From: JAFARE01 sp963777285
GTDB taxonomy: Bacteria; Chloroflexota; Dormibacteria; Aeolococcales; Aeolococcaceae
Assembly: GCA_963777285.1 (NCBI GenBank)
Contig: CAVZPR010000002.1
Coordinates: 868,001 to 932,000, forward strand
Length of the DNA: 64,000 nt
Direction of reading: 5' to 3'
The notes below the pieces were generated by a model. That model saw only the letters and a list, made by a program, of their open reading frames with translations. It searched no databases and was not told the DNA's origin. Both the position numbers and the translations under genes were made by a program. Positions 25,985 to 35,462 of this stretch are shown in pieces; position 1 is the first letter of the stretch; each line of letters starts with the position of its first letter.

Positions 25985-28545
25985 GCGGTGTGGGCCACGG
26001 CGCTGGGCTCCGACATCGGCAGCCGCGCGGTGATCTCCGTGCCGCCGCCGGGCGCGCTGATCACCGTGAGCGTGCCGCCCGCGAGCCGAACGCGCTCGCG
26101 CATGCCCTCGAGACCGAAGCAGTCGCTGCGCGGCGGCTCGGCTCCCGCGTCGAAGCCGACGCCGTTGTCGTGCACCGACAGCACGATCTCCTCACCCTCG
26201 GTGCGCAGCGCGACGTCGACCGACGTGGCGCCGCTGTGCTGCGCGACGTTGGCGAGCGCCTCCTGCACGGTGCGCAGCAGCGCCACTTCGGCGGCGGGCT
26301 GCACGGGCGGGCGCGCCGGCACCGCACGGGCGCGGAACCGCGCGGCGATGCCGGCGCGGCTCTCCCAGGCGCGGACCTCGCGCTCCAGGGCGGCCACCAG
26401 CCCCGTTGCCGCGAGCGGCGCCGGGCGCAGGTTCCAGACCGAGCGGCGCGCTTCCTGCAGAGCGGCTCGGGCCAGGTCTCGGGCGATCTCGACCGTCTCC
26501 GCGGCTCGCTCCGAGCCGCGCTCCACCAGGGTCTCGGCGGCCTCGAGCTGGATGACGATGCCTGTGAGCTGCTGGGCCAGCGTGTCGTGGATCTCGCGCG
26601 CCAGACGGGTGCGCTCCTCGAGCACGGCGCGGTCGCGTCCCGCCGCGGAGAGGAGCGAGGTCCGCACCGCCAGCGCCACCTGGTCGGCCACCGCCTGGAG
26701 CAGCCGGCGCGTCTCGGTCCGCGGCGGGGTCTCTGCCTGCACCGCGAGCGCTCCCACGGCGCCTTGCCGCGTGACCAGCGGCCAGGCGAGGATCACCCGC
26801 TGCGCCGAGCGGCGCCGCACCGGCCGCCGCGCCCGCGCGGCCTCGCCGGCGGCGGCGTCCAGCTCGCGGTCGGCGGGTGACACCGCTCCCAGCTCTTCCG
26901 GCCACGTGGCCAGGGGGCTGAGCGTGTCCGCCTCGAGCACGTAGCCGCGTCCCGCCCGGATGGGGTGGATCGAGCGCAGCGCCTGCAGCGCGTCCCCCAG
27001 GATGATGTGCGGCTGCAGCGAGCGCGTCAGCGACCCGGCGAGCTCGTTGAGGGCGATCAGCTCATCGTTGCGGGCGCGCAGCTCGCGGGTGCGGTCCGCG
27101 ACGCGGCCCTCCAGCTCCGCCGACGCCGCCAGGATCTCCTCGCGCGAGGAGTTGATGTCCTTGCGCATCCCCTCCATGGCCGCGGCCAGCATGCCCACCT
27201 CGTCGCTGCCCTGCGGCGGGACGGGCTGGTCCATCTCACCACGCGCCAGCCGCCGCGCCGCCACCGTGAGGTGCCGGACCGGCCCCACCAGGCGCCGCGA
27301 CAGGATGGTGGCGGCCAGCGCGGCGAACGCCAGGAGCAGCAGCAGCGCGGGCAGCGCGACCAGCGGGAAGAGGCGGCGCACGCCGGCGGTCACTCCCGCC
27401 GTCAGGCCGGTGAGATCCGGCTGCAGGTCGCTCAGCGGGACGGGGCGCGTCAGCACCCAACGGCCGTTGTAGATCGGCGCGCTGAAGACGTCCTTGGTGA
27501 CCCCAGCGAGCTGCACCTGCAGTGGCGCCTGCGGCGTGGCGCCGGTTGCTTCCAGGCGCTGCAGGCCCTGGGCCAGGCTGCTGCCGGGCGGAATGGGCAG
27601 CGCCGAGCCGGTCGGCGCGGTGGTGAACGAGAAGTCCAGCGACACGCCCTGGCCCGCGTAGAGCACCACCCCGTCGCTGCTCAGCAGCAGTGGGTACGAC
27701 GCCGGCGGCAGCGCGTTGGACTTGGTCGAGGCGAGCGCAGCGTTGACCAGCCCGGTGATCGACATGTCGACGCCGACCACCACCGTGCCGCCGTGCACCG
27801 GCTGCCAGGAGGTGACGCCGGTGCCGCCGCCGCCGATGGTGGGATAGGGGTCGGTCCAGTACGGCGGCCCCTGGGCGTCGCCCGACGGGCTCGAGCCGGT
27901 CCACCCGCTGCGGGTCGCGTAGCGCGCCGTGGAGGCGGCGAGGAATGGCGCCCGGTAGCTGTGCGGGTGCGGCCTCGAATCCACGCGTCCCGCGGCGAGC
28001 GCGGCTGGGACGTCGAACCCGGGGCTGACGCGCAGCGCGGCGTCGGTCGGATCCGCCACCCAGACCGACTGCACCTCGGGAAAGCCGCGCCGCAGTGCCT
28101 GGATCTGGGCCAGCAGGTCCGTCTGCCCGGAGGCGTCGACCAGCGCCAGCTGTGCCGGAGACGGCGCCGCGGGCAGCACCACGGTCGAGGCGTCGCCGGC
28201 GTCCCCTGAATACGCGACGGCTCCGTCGACCGTGAGTGACCGCGGCCGGGCCGGGTGCGCCGTGGCGGTCAGCGCCTTGGTCAGCTGCACGCCCAGCTGG
28301 TTCAGCTCGCCGTCGATCTGCGCCATCCGGTTGTCGATCAGGCTCGCGTGGCTGGCCACGGTGGTCTGCTGCCGCGCCTGCTCGTCCTGCAGGATCGCGC
28401 CCTGGGCGGAGACCGCGGTGTCGCGGCCGATGGAGTCGAGGTCGACGGCCGCCAGAACAGCGAACGCGGCGAGGGGCAGCAGGGCGACCGCCACCATGCC
28501 TATGAGAAGCCGGTCGCGAAAGCGACGGCGAGGGTCGAGTATCAC
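25981..28545 (-). CDS. Membrane sensor histidine kinase, HAMP-GAF-HisKA_3 (NarX/DegS type)
   Basis: 854 aa. TM1 (about 11-33) and TM2 (about 388-412) flank a large extracytoplasmic sensor of roughly 350 residues with dCache-like features (TARYATRSGWTGSSPSG, QPVHGGTVVVGVDMSITG). A HAMP domain follows (RRLVGPVRHLTVAARRLARG), then a coiled coil, a GAF-like domain (about 500-640), the HisKA_3 dimerisation motif EERTRLAREIHDTLAQQLTG (His near residue 665) and HATPase_c (EALANVAQHSG, DNGVGFD, FGLEGMRERV). It phosphorylates the adjacent NarL-type regulator. The GTG start follows a TATACT -10 by 32 nt. The ligand is unknown. Confidence 0.93.
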   Translation of the reverse strand: MILDPRRRFRDRLLIGMVAVALLPLAAFAVLAAVDLDSIGRDTAVSAQGAILQDEQARQQTTVASHASLIDNRMAQIDGELNQLGVQLTKALTATAHPARPRSLTVDGAVAYSGDAGDASTVVLPAAPSPAQLALVDASGQTDLLAQIQALRRGFPEVQSVWVADPTDAALRVSPGFDVPAALAAGRVDSRPHPHSYRAPFLAASTARYATRSGWTGSSPSGDAQGPPYWTDPYPTIGGGGTGVTSWQPVHGGTVVVGVDMSITGLVNAALASTKSNALPPASYPLLLSSDGVVLYAGQGVSLDFSFTTAPTGSALPIPPGSSLAQGLQRLEATGATPQAPLQVQLAGVTKDVFSAPIYNGRWVLTRPVPLSDLQPDLTGLTAGVTAGVRRLFPLVALPALLLLLAFAALAATILSRRLVGPVRHLTVAARRLARGEMDQPVPPQGSDEVGMLAAAMEGMRKDINSSREEILAASAELEGRVADRTRELRARNDELIALNELAGSLTRSLQPHIILGDALQALRSIHPIRAGRGYVLEADTLSPLATWPEELGAVSPADRELDAAAGEAARARRPVRRRSAQRVILAWPLVTRQGAVGALAVQAETPPRTETRRLLQAVADQVALAVRTSLLSAAGRDRAVLEERTRLAREIHDTLAQQLTGIVIQLEAAETLVERGSERAAETVEIARDLARAALQEARRSVWNLRPAPLAATGLVAALEREVRAWESRAGIAARFRARAVPARPPVQPAAEVALLRTVQEALANVAQHSGATSVDVALRTEGEEIVLSVHDNGVGFDAGAEPPRSDCFGLEGMRERVRLAGGTLTVISAPGGGTEITARLPMSEPSAVAHTA

Positions 28546-28577
28546 TCCGTCAGCCCGGTGTCCAGGTGGTCGCTTCG

Positions 28578-28583
28578 AGTATA
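28578..28583 (-). promoter_or_regulatory. -10 element TATACT for the sensor kinase operon
   Basis: TATACT on the minus strand, 32 nt before the GTG at 28545, giving a leader of about 26 nt. It is divergent from the tldD promoter at 28652, with about 68 bp between the two hexamers. Confidence 0.45.
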
Positions 28584-28651
28584 GGACCCGCTTGGAACGA
28601 ACACGGGAGAACGGCGTGCGCGCGGCGTGAGGACCGCCGCCGGACGGCGGC

Positions 28652-28657
28652 TATACT
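28652..28657 (+). promoter_or_regulatory. -10 element TATACT, leaderless promoter of tldD
   Basis: TATACT ends 8 nt before the GTG at 28666. The spacing supports that GTG as start over an upstream in-frame start at 28627. Confidence 0.6.
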
Positions 28658-28665
28658 CGGCCGCC

Positions 28666-30108
28666 GTGCGGGACGTCGCCGAGCGCGCGCTGGATGCCGC
28701 CGCCGCGGCCGGCGCGGAGTTCGTCGACTGTCGCGTGGTGTCCCGCGCCGTCCAGACCATCACCGTCAAGAACGGCCAGGTGGCGACGGTGGGCACCTCC
28801 AGCGACGAGGGGATAGGCGTTCGCGTCATCACCTCGGGCGCGTGGGGCTTCGCCGCCACCGACGACCTCCGGCCTGGCGCCGTCGAGGAGGCGGCGCGCC
28901 GGGCGGTGCGCATCGCCCGCGCCTCGGCCCGCGTCAATCCCCGGCCGGTGCGTCTCGCGCCCGTCGCCGCGGCCACCGGTGAATACCGCACGCCGGTGGA
29001 GCGGGACCCGTTCACCGTCTCGCTGGACGACAAGGTCGACCTCCTGCTGCGCGCCGACGCGGGCATGGCGCGGGTGCCGGGAGTCGGCATCCGCGAATCC
29101 TCGCTGGAGTTCGTGCGCGAGGAGCGCTTCTTCGCCAGCGGCGACGGCGCGCGGCTGGCCCAGACGATCATCGAGTCCGGCGGGGGCATGGACGCCACCG
29201 CGACGAGCGACGACGACGTGCAGTCGCGCAGCTATCCGAACAGCTTCGGGCGCCACCAGCTCTGCGCCGGCTGGGAGGCGGTCGTCGGCTTCGACCTGCC
29301 GGGCAACGCGGAGCGCATCGCAGCGGAGGCCGTCGCCCTGCTCAGCGCCGACCCCTGTCCGTCAGGCGAGATGACGGTGATCCTCGACGGCACCCAGGCG
29401 GCGCTGCAGGTGCACGAGTCGTGCGGCCACCCGACCGAGCTCGACCGGGTCCTGGGCTCGGAGGCTGCGTTCGCGGGCATGTCCTTTCTCACTCCGGACC
29501 TGCTGGGCTCGTTCCGCTATGGCAGCGAGGCGGTGACCATCACCGCGGACGCCACCCGTCCCCAGGGGCTCGGCACGTTCGGCTGGGACGACGAGGGCGT
29601 GCCCGCGCAGCGCACGGTGCTGGTGGACCGCGGCGTGTTTCGCGGCTACATGAGCTCGCGGGAGACGGCCGCCGTCCTCGGCCAGGAGAGCAACGGCGCC
29701 ATGCGCGGCGACAGCTGGGCGAGCCTGCCGATCATCCGCATGACCAACGTCAACCTCGAGCCCGGCGAGTCGAGCCTGGAGGAGATGATCGCCACGACGG
29801 AGCGCGGCGTGTTCCTCGAGACCAACCGTTCCTGGAGCATCGACGACGTCCGCCTCAACTTCCAGTTCGGCACGCAGAACGCCTGGGAGATCGTCGACGG
29901 CAAGCGCGCGAGGCTTGTGCGCAACGCCCTGTACAGCGGCCGCACCCCCGAGTTCTGGGGCTCGTGCGACGCCGTGGCCGGCATCGACGAGTGGCGCATG
30001 TGGGGCGTGGTCAACTGCGGTAAGGGTCAGCCGCAGCAGGTGATGCACGTCGGTCATGGCGCGGCGCCGTGCCGCTTCCGCAACGTCCGCGTGCAGGCGG
30101 CGCGGTGA
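28666..30108 (+). CDS. tldD: TldD metalloprotease subunit
   Basis: 480-aa TldD/PmbA-family protein; TldD and TldE form a heterodimeric zinc protease that degrades unfolded or modified peptides, including RiPP leaders. The catalytic zinc motif HESCGHPTELD (HExxxH, about 249-259) is intact. Also typical are GIGVRVITSGAWGFAATDD near the N-terminus, GTFGWDDEGVPAQRTVLVD, and YMSSRETAA in place of the usual Ser/Asn block. The GTG start at 28666 follows a TATACT by 8 nt. Its stop overlaps the tldE GTG. Confidence 0.93.
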   Translation: MRDVAERALDAAAAAGAEFVDCRVVSRAVQTITVKNGQVATVGTSSDEGIGVRVITSGAWGFAATDDLRPGAVEEAARRAVRIARASARVNPRPVRLAPVAAATGEYRTPVERDPFTVSLDDKVDLLLRADAGMARVPGVGIRESSLEFVREERFFASGDGARLAQTIIESGGGMDATATSDDDVQSRSYPNSFGRHQLCAGWEAVVGFDLPGNAERIAAEAVALLSADPCPSGEMTVILDGTQAALQVHESCGHPTELDRVLGSEAAFAGMSFLTPDLLGSFRYGSEAVTITADATRPQGLGTFGWDDEGVPAQRTVLVDRGVFRGYMSSRETAAVLGQESNGAMRGDSWASLPIIRMTNVNLEPGESSLEEMIATTERGVFLETNRSWSIDDVRLNFQFGTQNAWEIVDGKRARLVRNALYSGRTPEFWGSCDAVAGIDEWRMWGVVNCGKGQPQQVMHVGHGAAPCRFRNVRVQAAR

Positions 30109-31434
30109 CGTCGCCCGCCGCGGCGGAGGTGCTCGGCGCGGCCGACGCCGTGCTTGCGGCGCTCCCCGATCGCGAGGCCGAGGCCACCGCCACCTCGAGC
30201 GACGTGGAGCTCACGCGCTACGCGGGAAACGTCATCCATCAGAACATCGCCGAGTCGTCCTTGAGCCTGAGGGCTCGCGTCATCGCCGACCACCGCGTGG
30301 GCGTCGCCGTGAGCCGCGGCGAGGGCGACGACGCGGCCGCGCGGGTCGCCGCCGCGGCCGAAGAGGCGCGGCGCATCACGGCGCAGACGGACACGGCACC
30401 GCTGCCCCGGCCCAACGGCGGCGCCGACGAGCCCGTGGCCTTCGCCGAGCGAACCGCGGCGGCCACCCCCGAGGAGCGAGCCGATCTCGTCGCCGCGGTG
30501 ACGCGGGCCGCCGCGGCCCGGGGCCTGCAGGCGTATGGCTACGTGAGCACGCAGACCACCGGGACGGCGCTGGTCAACAGCAATGGCGTGCGCCGCCAGG
30601 CGACGTCCTCGCAGGCGAGCATGGTGGCGCTGGTGCGAGGCGAGGGCGGCAGCGGCTACGCGGCGCGGCACTCGCCGGACGTCACGCGCATCGACGTCGA
30701 ATCACTGGCAGCCGAGGCCGTCGACGGGTGCCTGCGCAACCAGGGCGCCACCCGGATCGAGCCCGGGGCGTACGAGGTTGTCCTCTCGCCGTACGCGGTC
30801 GCCGACCTGCTCGGCCATCTGTCGTGGGTCGGGTTCAGCGCGCTGGCCAAGCAGGAGCACCGCAGCTTCATGAAGCCGGGGGAGCGGCTGATGAGCGACA
30901 GCATCACCATCGTCGACGACTGCAGGAATCCGGACCTGTTCCCCTACCCGTTCGACTTCGAGGGTGTCTCCACACAGGTGGTCACCCTAATCGACCGCGG
31001 CGTGTGCCGCGACTTCGTGTACGACACGCCGACCGCGGTGCACGACGGAGTCGAGTTCGACCGGGCACTCGCTGCCGCAGCCGAACACGTGGGGTGCATT
31101 TCCGCGGCACATGGAGATGATGCCCGGCGACAGCTCGTTGGACGAGCTCGTCGCATCCGTGGAGCGCGGTCTGTACGTCACCAGGCTCTGGTACGTGCGC
31201 GACGTGCATCCGCTGCGCACCATCATCACAGGCATGACGCGTGATGGAACCTTCCTCATCGAGAAGGGCGTGATGGGCACGCCGGTCAGCGACATGCGCT
31301 TCACGCAGAGCATCGTGGACGCGCTGGCCGACGTCAGAGGCGTCTCCCGCGAACGGCTCCTGGAGCTCGAGGAGGGCGAGAGCGGCGTGCTCTCGCCATG
31401 GCTTCACCTGGGGAGCTTCACGTTCACGTCGTGA
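30105..31434 (+). CDS. tldE: TldE/PmbA protease subunit, interrupted by a +1 frameshift
   Basis: Non-catalytic partner of TldD, about 442 aa when both frames are joined. The first frame contains the N-terminal PmbA domain (SSDVELTRYAGNVIHQNIAE, RVGVAVSRGEGDD) and the central QGATRIEPGAYEVVLSPYAV block; it lacks HExxxH, as expected for TldE. The second frame resumes with LPQPNTWGAFPRHMEMMPGD and continues to FTFTS. Deleting one T of the pair at 31056-31057 gives GVESTGHSLPQPNTW, matching the family. The break is therefore probably a base-call error. The GTG start overlaps the tldD stop (GTGA). Confidence 0.88.
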
Positions 31435-31445
31435 GCGGGGCGGGG

Positions 31446-31451
31446 TAGGAT
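31446..31451 (+). promoter_or_regulatory. -10 element TAGGAT, leaderless promoter of the C26 peptidase
   Basis: TAGGAT ends 6 nt before the GTG at 31458. Confidence 0.5.
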
Positions 31452-31457
31452 CCTTCC

Positions 31458-32183
31458 GTGCCCTCTCCGGTCATCGGTCTCACGCTGCGCCCGCACGCGG
31501 CCAACGGAGGTCCGGCGACGCTGCTGCGCAACCGCGCGTACTTCGACGCCCTGGAGGACGCGGGCGGCGCCGTGATGCCGCTTCCCGTGACGACCAACGT
31601 GGATCACCTGCGCGCGCTGTACAAACGCTGCGATGCGCTGTGCATGCCGGGCGGGCCGGACGTGTCGCCCCGCCTGTACGGCGAGGAACCGCAGCCGGAG
31701 TGCGCGGTGGACACCGACACGGCGCTCGACGGCCTGGAGCGTCAGCTGTTCACCTGGGCGCTCGCCGACGACATGCCCGTGCTGGCCATCTGCCGGGGCA
31801 TGCAGCTGCTCAACGTCGTGCTCGGCGGCACCCTCTGGCAGGACCTGGTCACGCAGCGCGAGGGCGTGCTGCAGCACCAACACGAGGTGTCGCATCGCGA
31901 CGTCATGCACGACATCTCCATCACATCGACGTCGCGCCTGAGCGAGCTTGCGGGCGCGACCTCCGTGCTGGCCAACAGCCGGCATCACCAGGCGGTCCGA
32001 TCACCCGCAGCGGGGTTGACGGTGACCGCGGAGTCGCCCGACGGCGTGGTCGAGGGTGTCGAGGATGCGTCGCGTCGCTTCCTCATCGGCGTGCAGTGTC
32101 ACCCCGAGGACCTGTACGCGGGACAGGAGTGGTCGCGACGCCTCTTCCGTTCGTTCGTCGTCGCCGCCGCACCTGGTGCGTGA
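31458..32183 (+). CDS. Class I glutamine-amidotransferase-like hydrolase (peptidase C26, PuuD-like)
   Basis: 241-aa gamma-glutamyl hydrolase of the C26 family. The nucleophile elbow is AICRGMQLLNVVLGG (Cys near 113), and the catalytic His/Glu are in QCHPEDL (about 218-224). CMPGGPDVSPRLYGEE and NSRHHQAV are the usual surrounding blocks. Known family members cleave gamma-glutamyl-GABA or related amides; the actual substrate is unknown. The GTG start follows TAGGAT by 6 nt. Placement right after tldD/tldE suggests a shared role in peptide turnover (inference). It overlaps the next gene by 8 nt. Confidence 0.9.
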   Translation: MPSPVIGLTLRPHAANGGPATLLRNRAYFDALEDAGGAVMPLPVTTNVDHLRALYKRCDALCMPGGPDVSPRLYGEEPQPECAVDTDTALDGLERQLFTWALADDMPVLAICRGMQLLNVVLGGTLWQDLVTQREGVLQHQHEVSHRDVMHDISITSTSRLSELAGATSVLANSRHHQAVRSPAAGLTVTAESPDGVVEGVEDASRRFLIGVQCHPEDLYAGQEWSRRLFRSFVVAAAPGA

Positions 32184-33747
32184 CGCCGGCACGCCACCGG
32201 CGCGCCGCGACCTGACGCTCTGGCTGCTCGCATTCTCCCTGCTCGGCGCGGCCCTGCTGGCGCGCAACCTTCTCGGCCTGGCCACATCGCCGCCCGGCAT
32301 GTACGTCGACGAAGCCTCCATCGGCTACAACGCGTGGGCGATCGCGCACTTCGGCGTCGACGAGCACGGGGCCCGACTGCCGCTGTACTTCCAGGCGTTT
32401 GGGGAATACAAGAACCCGGTCTACGTCTACGCGCTGGTGCCGCTGTTGCGCTTCCTGCCGCTCACCCCGGCCGTGGAGCGCCTGCCCGCGGCGATCTTCG
32501 GGGCGACCGCGGCGCTGTTCATCGCGCTGACCGCGTGGCGTGTGTCGCGGTCGCGCGCGGTGGCTCTGGCGCTGCTCGCGCTGGCGGCGCTGACGCCCTG
32601 GCTGACGCAGGAAAGCCGGGTCGGCTTCGAGGTGATCAGCATGGTGGCGACGCTGTGCGCTGCCGTGTGGTGCCTCGCCGACGAGAGCCGGCTGAGCCAG
32701 CGCCGCTTCGCGCTCGCGGGCGTGCTCATGGCGCTCTCCATCGTCGCGTACAGCACGGGACGGCTCGAGGTCGCGCTCTTCACGCTGGTGTTCATCTACG
32801 CGTACCGCGGTCATCGTGGCTGGTGGCTCGCGCTGGTGCCCGTGGCCGCCGGTTACGTCGTGGAGCTCACCTACGCGCTGCTGCATCCGGGCGCGCTGAC
32901 CGCGGAGTTCAACGTCATCAGCATCGCCGCGGACGGCGCGCCGCCGTCCGTGCTCATCTCCCGGTTCATCGCCAACTACGTGCAGTTCTTCTCCCCCGAC
33001 TTCCTGCTGGTGCACGGCGATCCCAACCTGCGCCACAACACCGGCTACGCGGGGATGCTGCTCGCGGCCACAGCACCGCTGCTGCTCGCGGGGCTCTGGG
33101 TGTGCTGGAAGCGCAGGCGGGAGTCGCTGCCACGGTTCACGGTTCTCTGCCTGGTGCTCGGGCCGGTCTCGGGCGCGCTGACCCTGCCCAGCCCGCATGC
33201 GCTGCGCGGCGCCGTGATGCTGCCGTTCATCTTCGTGCTCTGCTCCCTCGGCGCCACCTGGGTGCGCGACCTGGTGAGGGGAAGGGCGGCGGTCGTAGCA
33301 GTGCTGAGCGCGGGTGTGGCCGCGCAGGGATCCCTGTACCTGCTCGACCTGTACACCGCGTACCCGGCGCGTGCCGCGACCGCTTTCGATGCGGGCGCGT
33401 TGCCGGCGGTGACGGCGGCCGCGCACGCGGCGTCCGGTCACACCGTGTACCTGTCGCGCTCGATCGACGAGCAGCCCTACATCGACGCGTTCATGGCGCT
33501 GCTGCCGCCGCCACCGCAGCACCACGTCGACGACTCCGCGGGACGCGGCCTCGCCCTGCTGCACATGGTGGTGACCGACGCGACCTCCGCCGAGCTGACG
33601 GCGAGCCGCGGCGACGTCATCGTGCTCGGCGCCGCCGATCCGCCGCCGGCGAACGCCGAGCGCATCGATGTCGAGCGCGCTCCCGCAGGACCGTTCGCGG
33701 AAAGCGCCGCCGGCGGCCCGCTGCTGATCGTCTACCGGATCCTCTGA
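32176..33747 (+). CDS. GT39-like (PMT/ArnT-type) membrane glycosyltransferase
   Basis: About 523 aa with ten or more TM segments and a C-terminal soluble domain (about 400-520). The first extracytoplasmic loop holds the family pattern MYVDEASIGYNAWAIAHFG then DEHGARLPLYFQAFGEYKNP, where the Asp-Glu pair is the catalytic acidic site of polyprenyl-phosphate-sugar-dependent transferases. Donor and acceptor are unknown. The start is taken as GTG 32176, overlapping the C26 gene; the frame is open farther upstream but only inside that gene. Confidence 0.75.
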   Translation: MRDAGTPPARRDLTLWLLAFSLLGAALLARNLLGLATSPPGMYVDEASIGYNAWAIAHFGVDEHGARLPLYFQAFGEYKNPVYVYALVPLLRFLPLTPAVERLPAAIFGATAALFIALTAWRVSRSRAVALALLALAALTPWLTQESRVGFEVISMVATLCAAVWCLADESRLSQRRFALAGVLMALSIVAYSTGRLEVALFTLVFIYAYRGHRGWWLALVPVAAGYVVELTYALLHPGALTAEFNVISIAADGAPPSVLISRFIANYVQFFSPDFLLVHGDPNLRHNTGYAGMLLAATAPLLLAGLWVCWKRRRESLPRFTVLCLVLGPVSGALTLPSPHALRGAVMLPFIFVLCSLGATWVRDLVRGRAAVVAVLSAGVAAQGSLYLLDLYTAYPARAATAFDAGALPAVTAAAHAASGHTVYLSRSIDEQPYIDAFMALLPPPPQHHVDDSAGRGLALLHMVVTDATSAELTASRGDVIVLGAADPPPANAERIDVERAPAGPFAESAAGGPLLIVYRIL

Positions 33748-33770
33748 GCCGGGCTTGATTCGCAGACTGC

Positions 33771-33776
33771 TAATGT
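33771..33776 (+). promoter_or_regulatory. -10 element TAATGT for the thiolase gene
   Basis: TAATGT preceded by TGC (TGn-like extension), 28 nt before the ATG at 33805; a GGGAG Shine-Dalgarno lies between. This gene has a normal leader rather than a leaderless start. Confidence 0.4.
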
Positions 33777-33804
33777 GTGCGCGAGGCTCGAGGGAGATCG
33801 CAAG

Positions 33805-34971
33805 ATGACGGACGTCGTGATCGTGGAGGCGGTGCGCACGCCGCTGGGCCGCGGTTCGCAGAAGACCGGTGACCTGCGCCACGTGCATCCCGTGCTGCTC
33901 GCGGCGCACGTGCTCGGGGAGGTGACCAGCCGTGCCGGCGTCGACCCGGCGCTGGTCGACGACGTGGTGTTCGGCTGCGTCAGCCAGACCGGCGAGCAGT
34001 CGGTCAACGTGGCTCGTCAGGCGGTTTTGGCGGCCGGGTTCCCCGTCGAGGTTCCGGCAACCACCGTGGACCGGCAGTGCGGCTCGTCACAGCAGGCGAT
34101 CCACTTCGCCACCAACCTCATCCAGTCGGGCACCTGCGACGTGACGATCGCCGCCGGCGTCGAGAGCATGAGCCGCGTGCCCATGGGCGTCACCGTGATC
34201 CAGGGTCCCGGAACACCCTTCCCGCCGGAGCTGCTCGAGCACTACAACCTCGTGCCGCAGGGACTGGCCGCGGAGCTGATCGCGGCGCAGTGGGGCATAT
34301 CCCGTGAGGAGGCCGACTCCTTCGCAGTCTGCTCGCAGCAGCGCGCGGCGGCGGCGCAGGCCGCGGGACGCTTCGACCGCGAGATCGCGCCCGTCGTGGT
34401 GGGTGCGAACGGCGACGGCCATGTCGTCAGCCAGGACCAGGGAATCCGTCCCCAAACCACCCTCGAGGTGCTGGCCCAGCTGCAGCCGTCGTTCAAGCCG
34501 GACGGCATCATGCACGCGGGCAACTCATCGCAGATAACCGACGGCGCCGCTGCGGTCCTGCTCATGTCGTCGCAGCGCGCCGCCGAGCTGGGTGTTCGCG
34601 CGCGGGCGCGCGTCGTGGCCCAGACGGTCGTCGGCGTGGACCCGATCACCATGCTCACCGGCCCCATCCCCGCCACCGCCAAGGTGCTGCAGCGCGCCGG
34701 GCTGCGCATCGACGACATCGACCTCTTCGAGGTCAACGAGGCCTTCGCTTCCGTGGTCCTGGCGTGGCAGCGTGAGCACCACCCCGACATGGAGCGCGTG
34801 AACGTGAACGGCGGTGCGATCGCGCTCGGCCATCCCCTGGGCGCGAGCGGCGCGCGATTGATGACGACGCTGCTTCACGAGATGGAGCGCCGCGACGCGC
34901 GCTACGGCCTGGAGACGATGTGCTGCGGCGGCGGGCTGGGCACCGCGACCATCATCGAGCGCGCCGCCTGA
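33805..34971 (+). CDS. Acetyl-CoA C-acyltransferase (thiolase)
   Basis: 388-aa thiolase. The acyl-accepting Cys is in VDRQCGSSQQAIHFA (about Cys88). The C-terminal motifs GGAIALGHPLGASGARL (catalytic His) and MCCGGGLGTATIIE (second Cys) are intact. NEAFASV is also present. The enzyme works in fatty-acid degradation or acetoacetyl-CoA synthesis; chain-length preference cannot be told. The ATG at 33805 is preceded by GGGAG at 12 nt. Monocistronic by context. Confidence 0.95.
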   Translation: MTDVVIVEAVRTPLGRGSQKTGDLRHVHPVLLAAHVLGEVTSRAGVDPALVDDVVFGCVSQTGEQSVNVARQAVLAAGFPVEVPATTVDRQCGSSQQAIHFATNLIQSGTCDVTIAAGVESMSRVPMGVTVIQGPGTPFPPELLEHYNLVPQGLAAELIAAQWGISREEADSFAVCSQQRAAAAQAAGRFDREIAPVVVGANGDGHVVSQDQGIRPQTTLEVLAQLQPSFKPDGIMHAGNSSQITDGAAAVLLMSSQRAAELGVRARARVVAQTVVGVDPITMLTGPIPATAKVLQRAGLRIDDIDLFEVNEAFASVVLAWQREHHPDMERVNVNGGAIALGHPLGASGARLMTTLLHEMERRDARYGLETMCCGGGLGTATIIERAA

Positions 34972-35023
34972 AGCTCCGCCGGAGCCTGCCGCGCGCCTCG
35001 AAATGGGTGCGAAAGTGCCGTGC

Positions 35024-35029
35024 TATGCT
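35024..35029 (+). promoter_or_regulatory. -10 element TATGCT for the stand-alone receiver
   Basis: TGC-TATGCT (extended -10 type), 39 nt before the ATG at 35069, with GGGAG close to the start. Confidence 0.45.
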
Positions 35030-35068
35030 CACCCGCCGTTGGGCAGCCCGTCGCAGCGAGTGGGAGAG

Positions 35069-35434
35069 ATGAAGAAGGTCCTGATCATCGAGGACTACTA
35101 CGCTCTGGCCGACATCGAGTCACTCCTCTGCACCATGGAGGGGTACGAGGTGAAGGTCGCCAAGAGCGGTGACGAGGGCCTCGCCGTCTTCAAGGAATTC
35201 CAACCCGATCTGGTGCTGCTCGATCTCATGCTCCCGGGTGACCTGAGCGGTACGCAGGTGTTGGAGCGCATCCGCGCCGACCACGGCGACGCGCCCAAGG
35301 TGCTCGTGGTCAGCGCGCTGGTGAACGCGTCCACGGCGCCGAAGCTGGAGGCGTACGGCAACGTGCAGACGCTGGCCAAGCCCTTCAAGATCAAGGAGCT
35401 GGCCTCGCGCATCCAATCGATGCTCGCGACCTGA
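35069..35434 (+). CDS. Stand-alone receiver-domain response regulator
   Basis: 121 aa, only a REC domain. The acidic pocket is IIEDYY (Glu/Asp near 9-10), the phospho-Asp is in PDLVLLDLMLPGD (Asp53 or nearby), Ser in LVVSALVN and Lys in TLAKPFKIKEL. No output domain is present, so it signals by protein interaction, as CheY or Spo0F do. The start is ATG 35069; the frame extends upstream to 35003 but the extension is not receiver-like. It is followed by a small Cys protein 28 nt downstream, perhaps in the same operon. Confidence 0.92.
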   Translation: MKKVLIIEDYYALADIESLLCTMEGYEVKVAKSGDEGLAVFKEFQPDLVLLDLMLPGDLSGTQVLERIRADHGDAPKVLVVSALVNASTAPKLEAYGNVQTLAKPFKIKELASRIQSMLAT

Positions 35435-35462
35435 CACCCGACACCAAGGCAGACTGACCAGC

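Noticed and set aside
28652..32183. RiPP precursor peptide near tldD/tldE
   Set aside because: I examined the gaps and frames around the pair; no short Cys/Ser/Thr-rich peptide with a ribosome-binding site or leaderless promoter was found.
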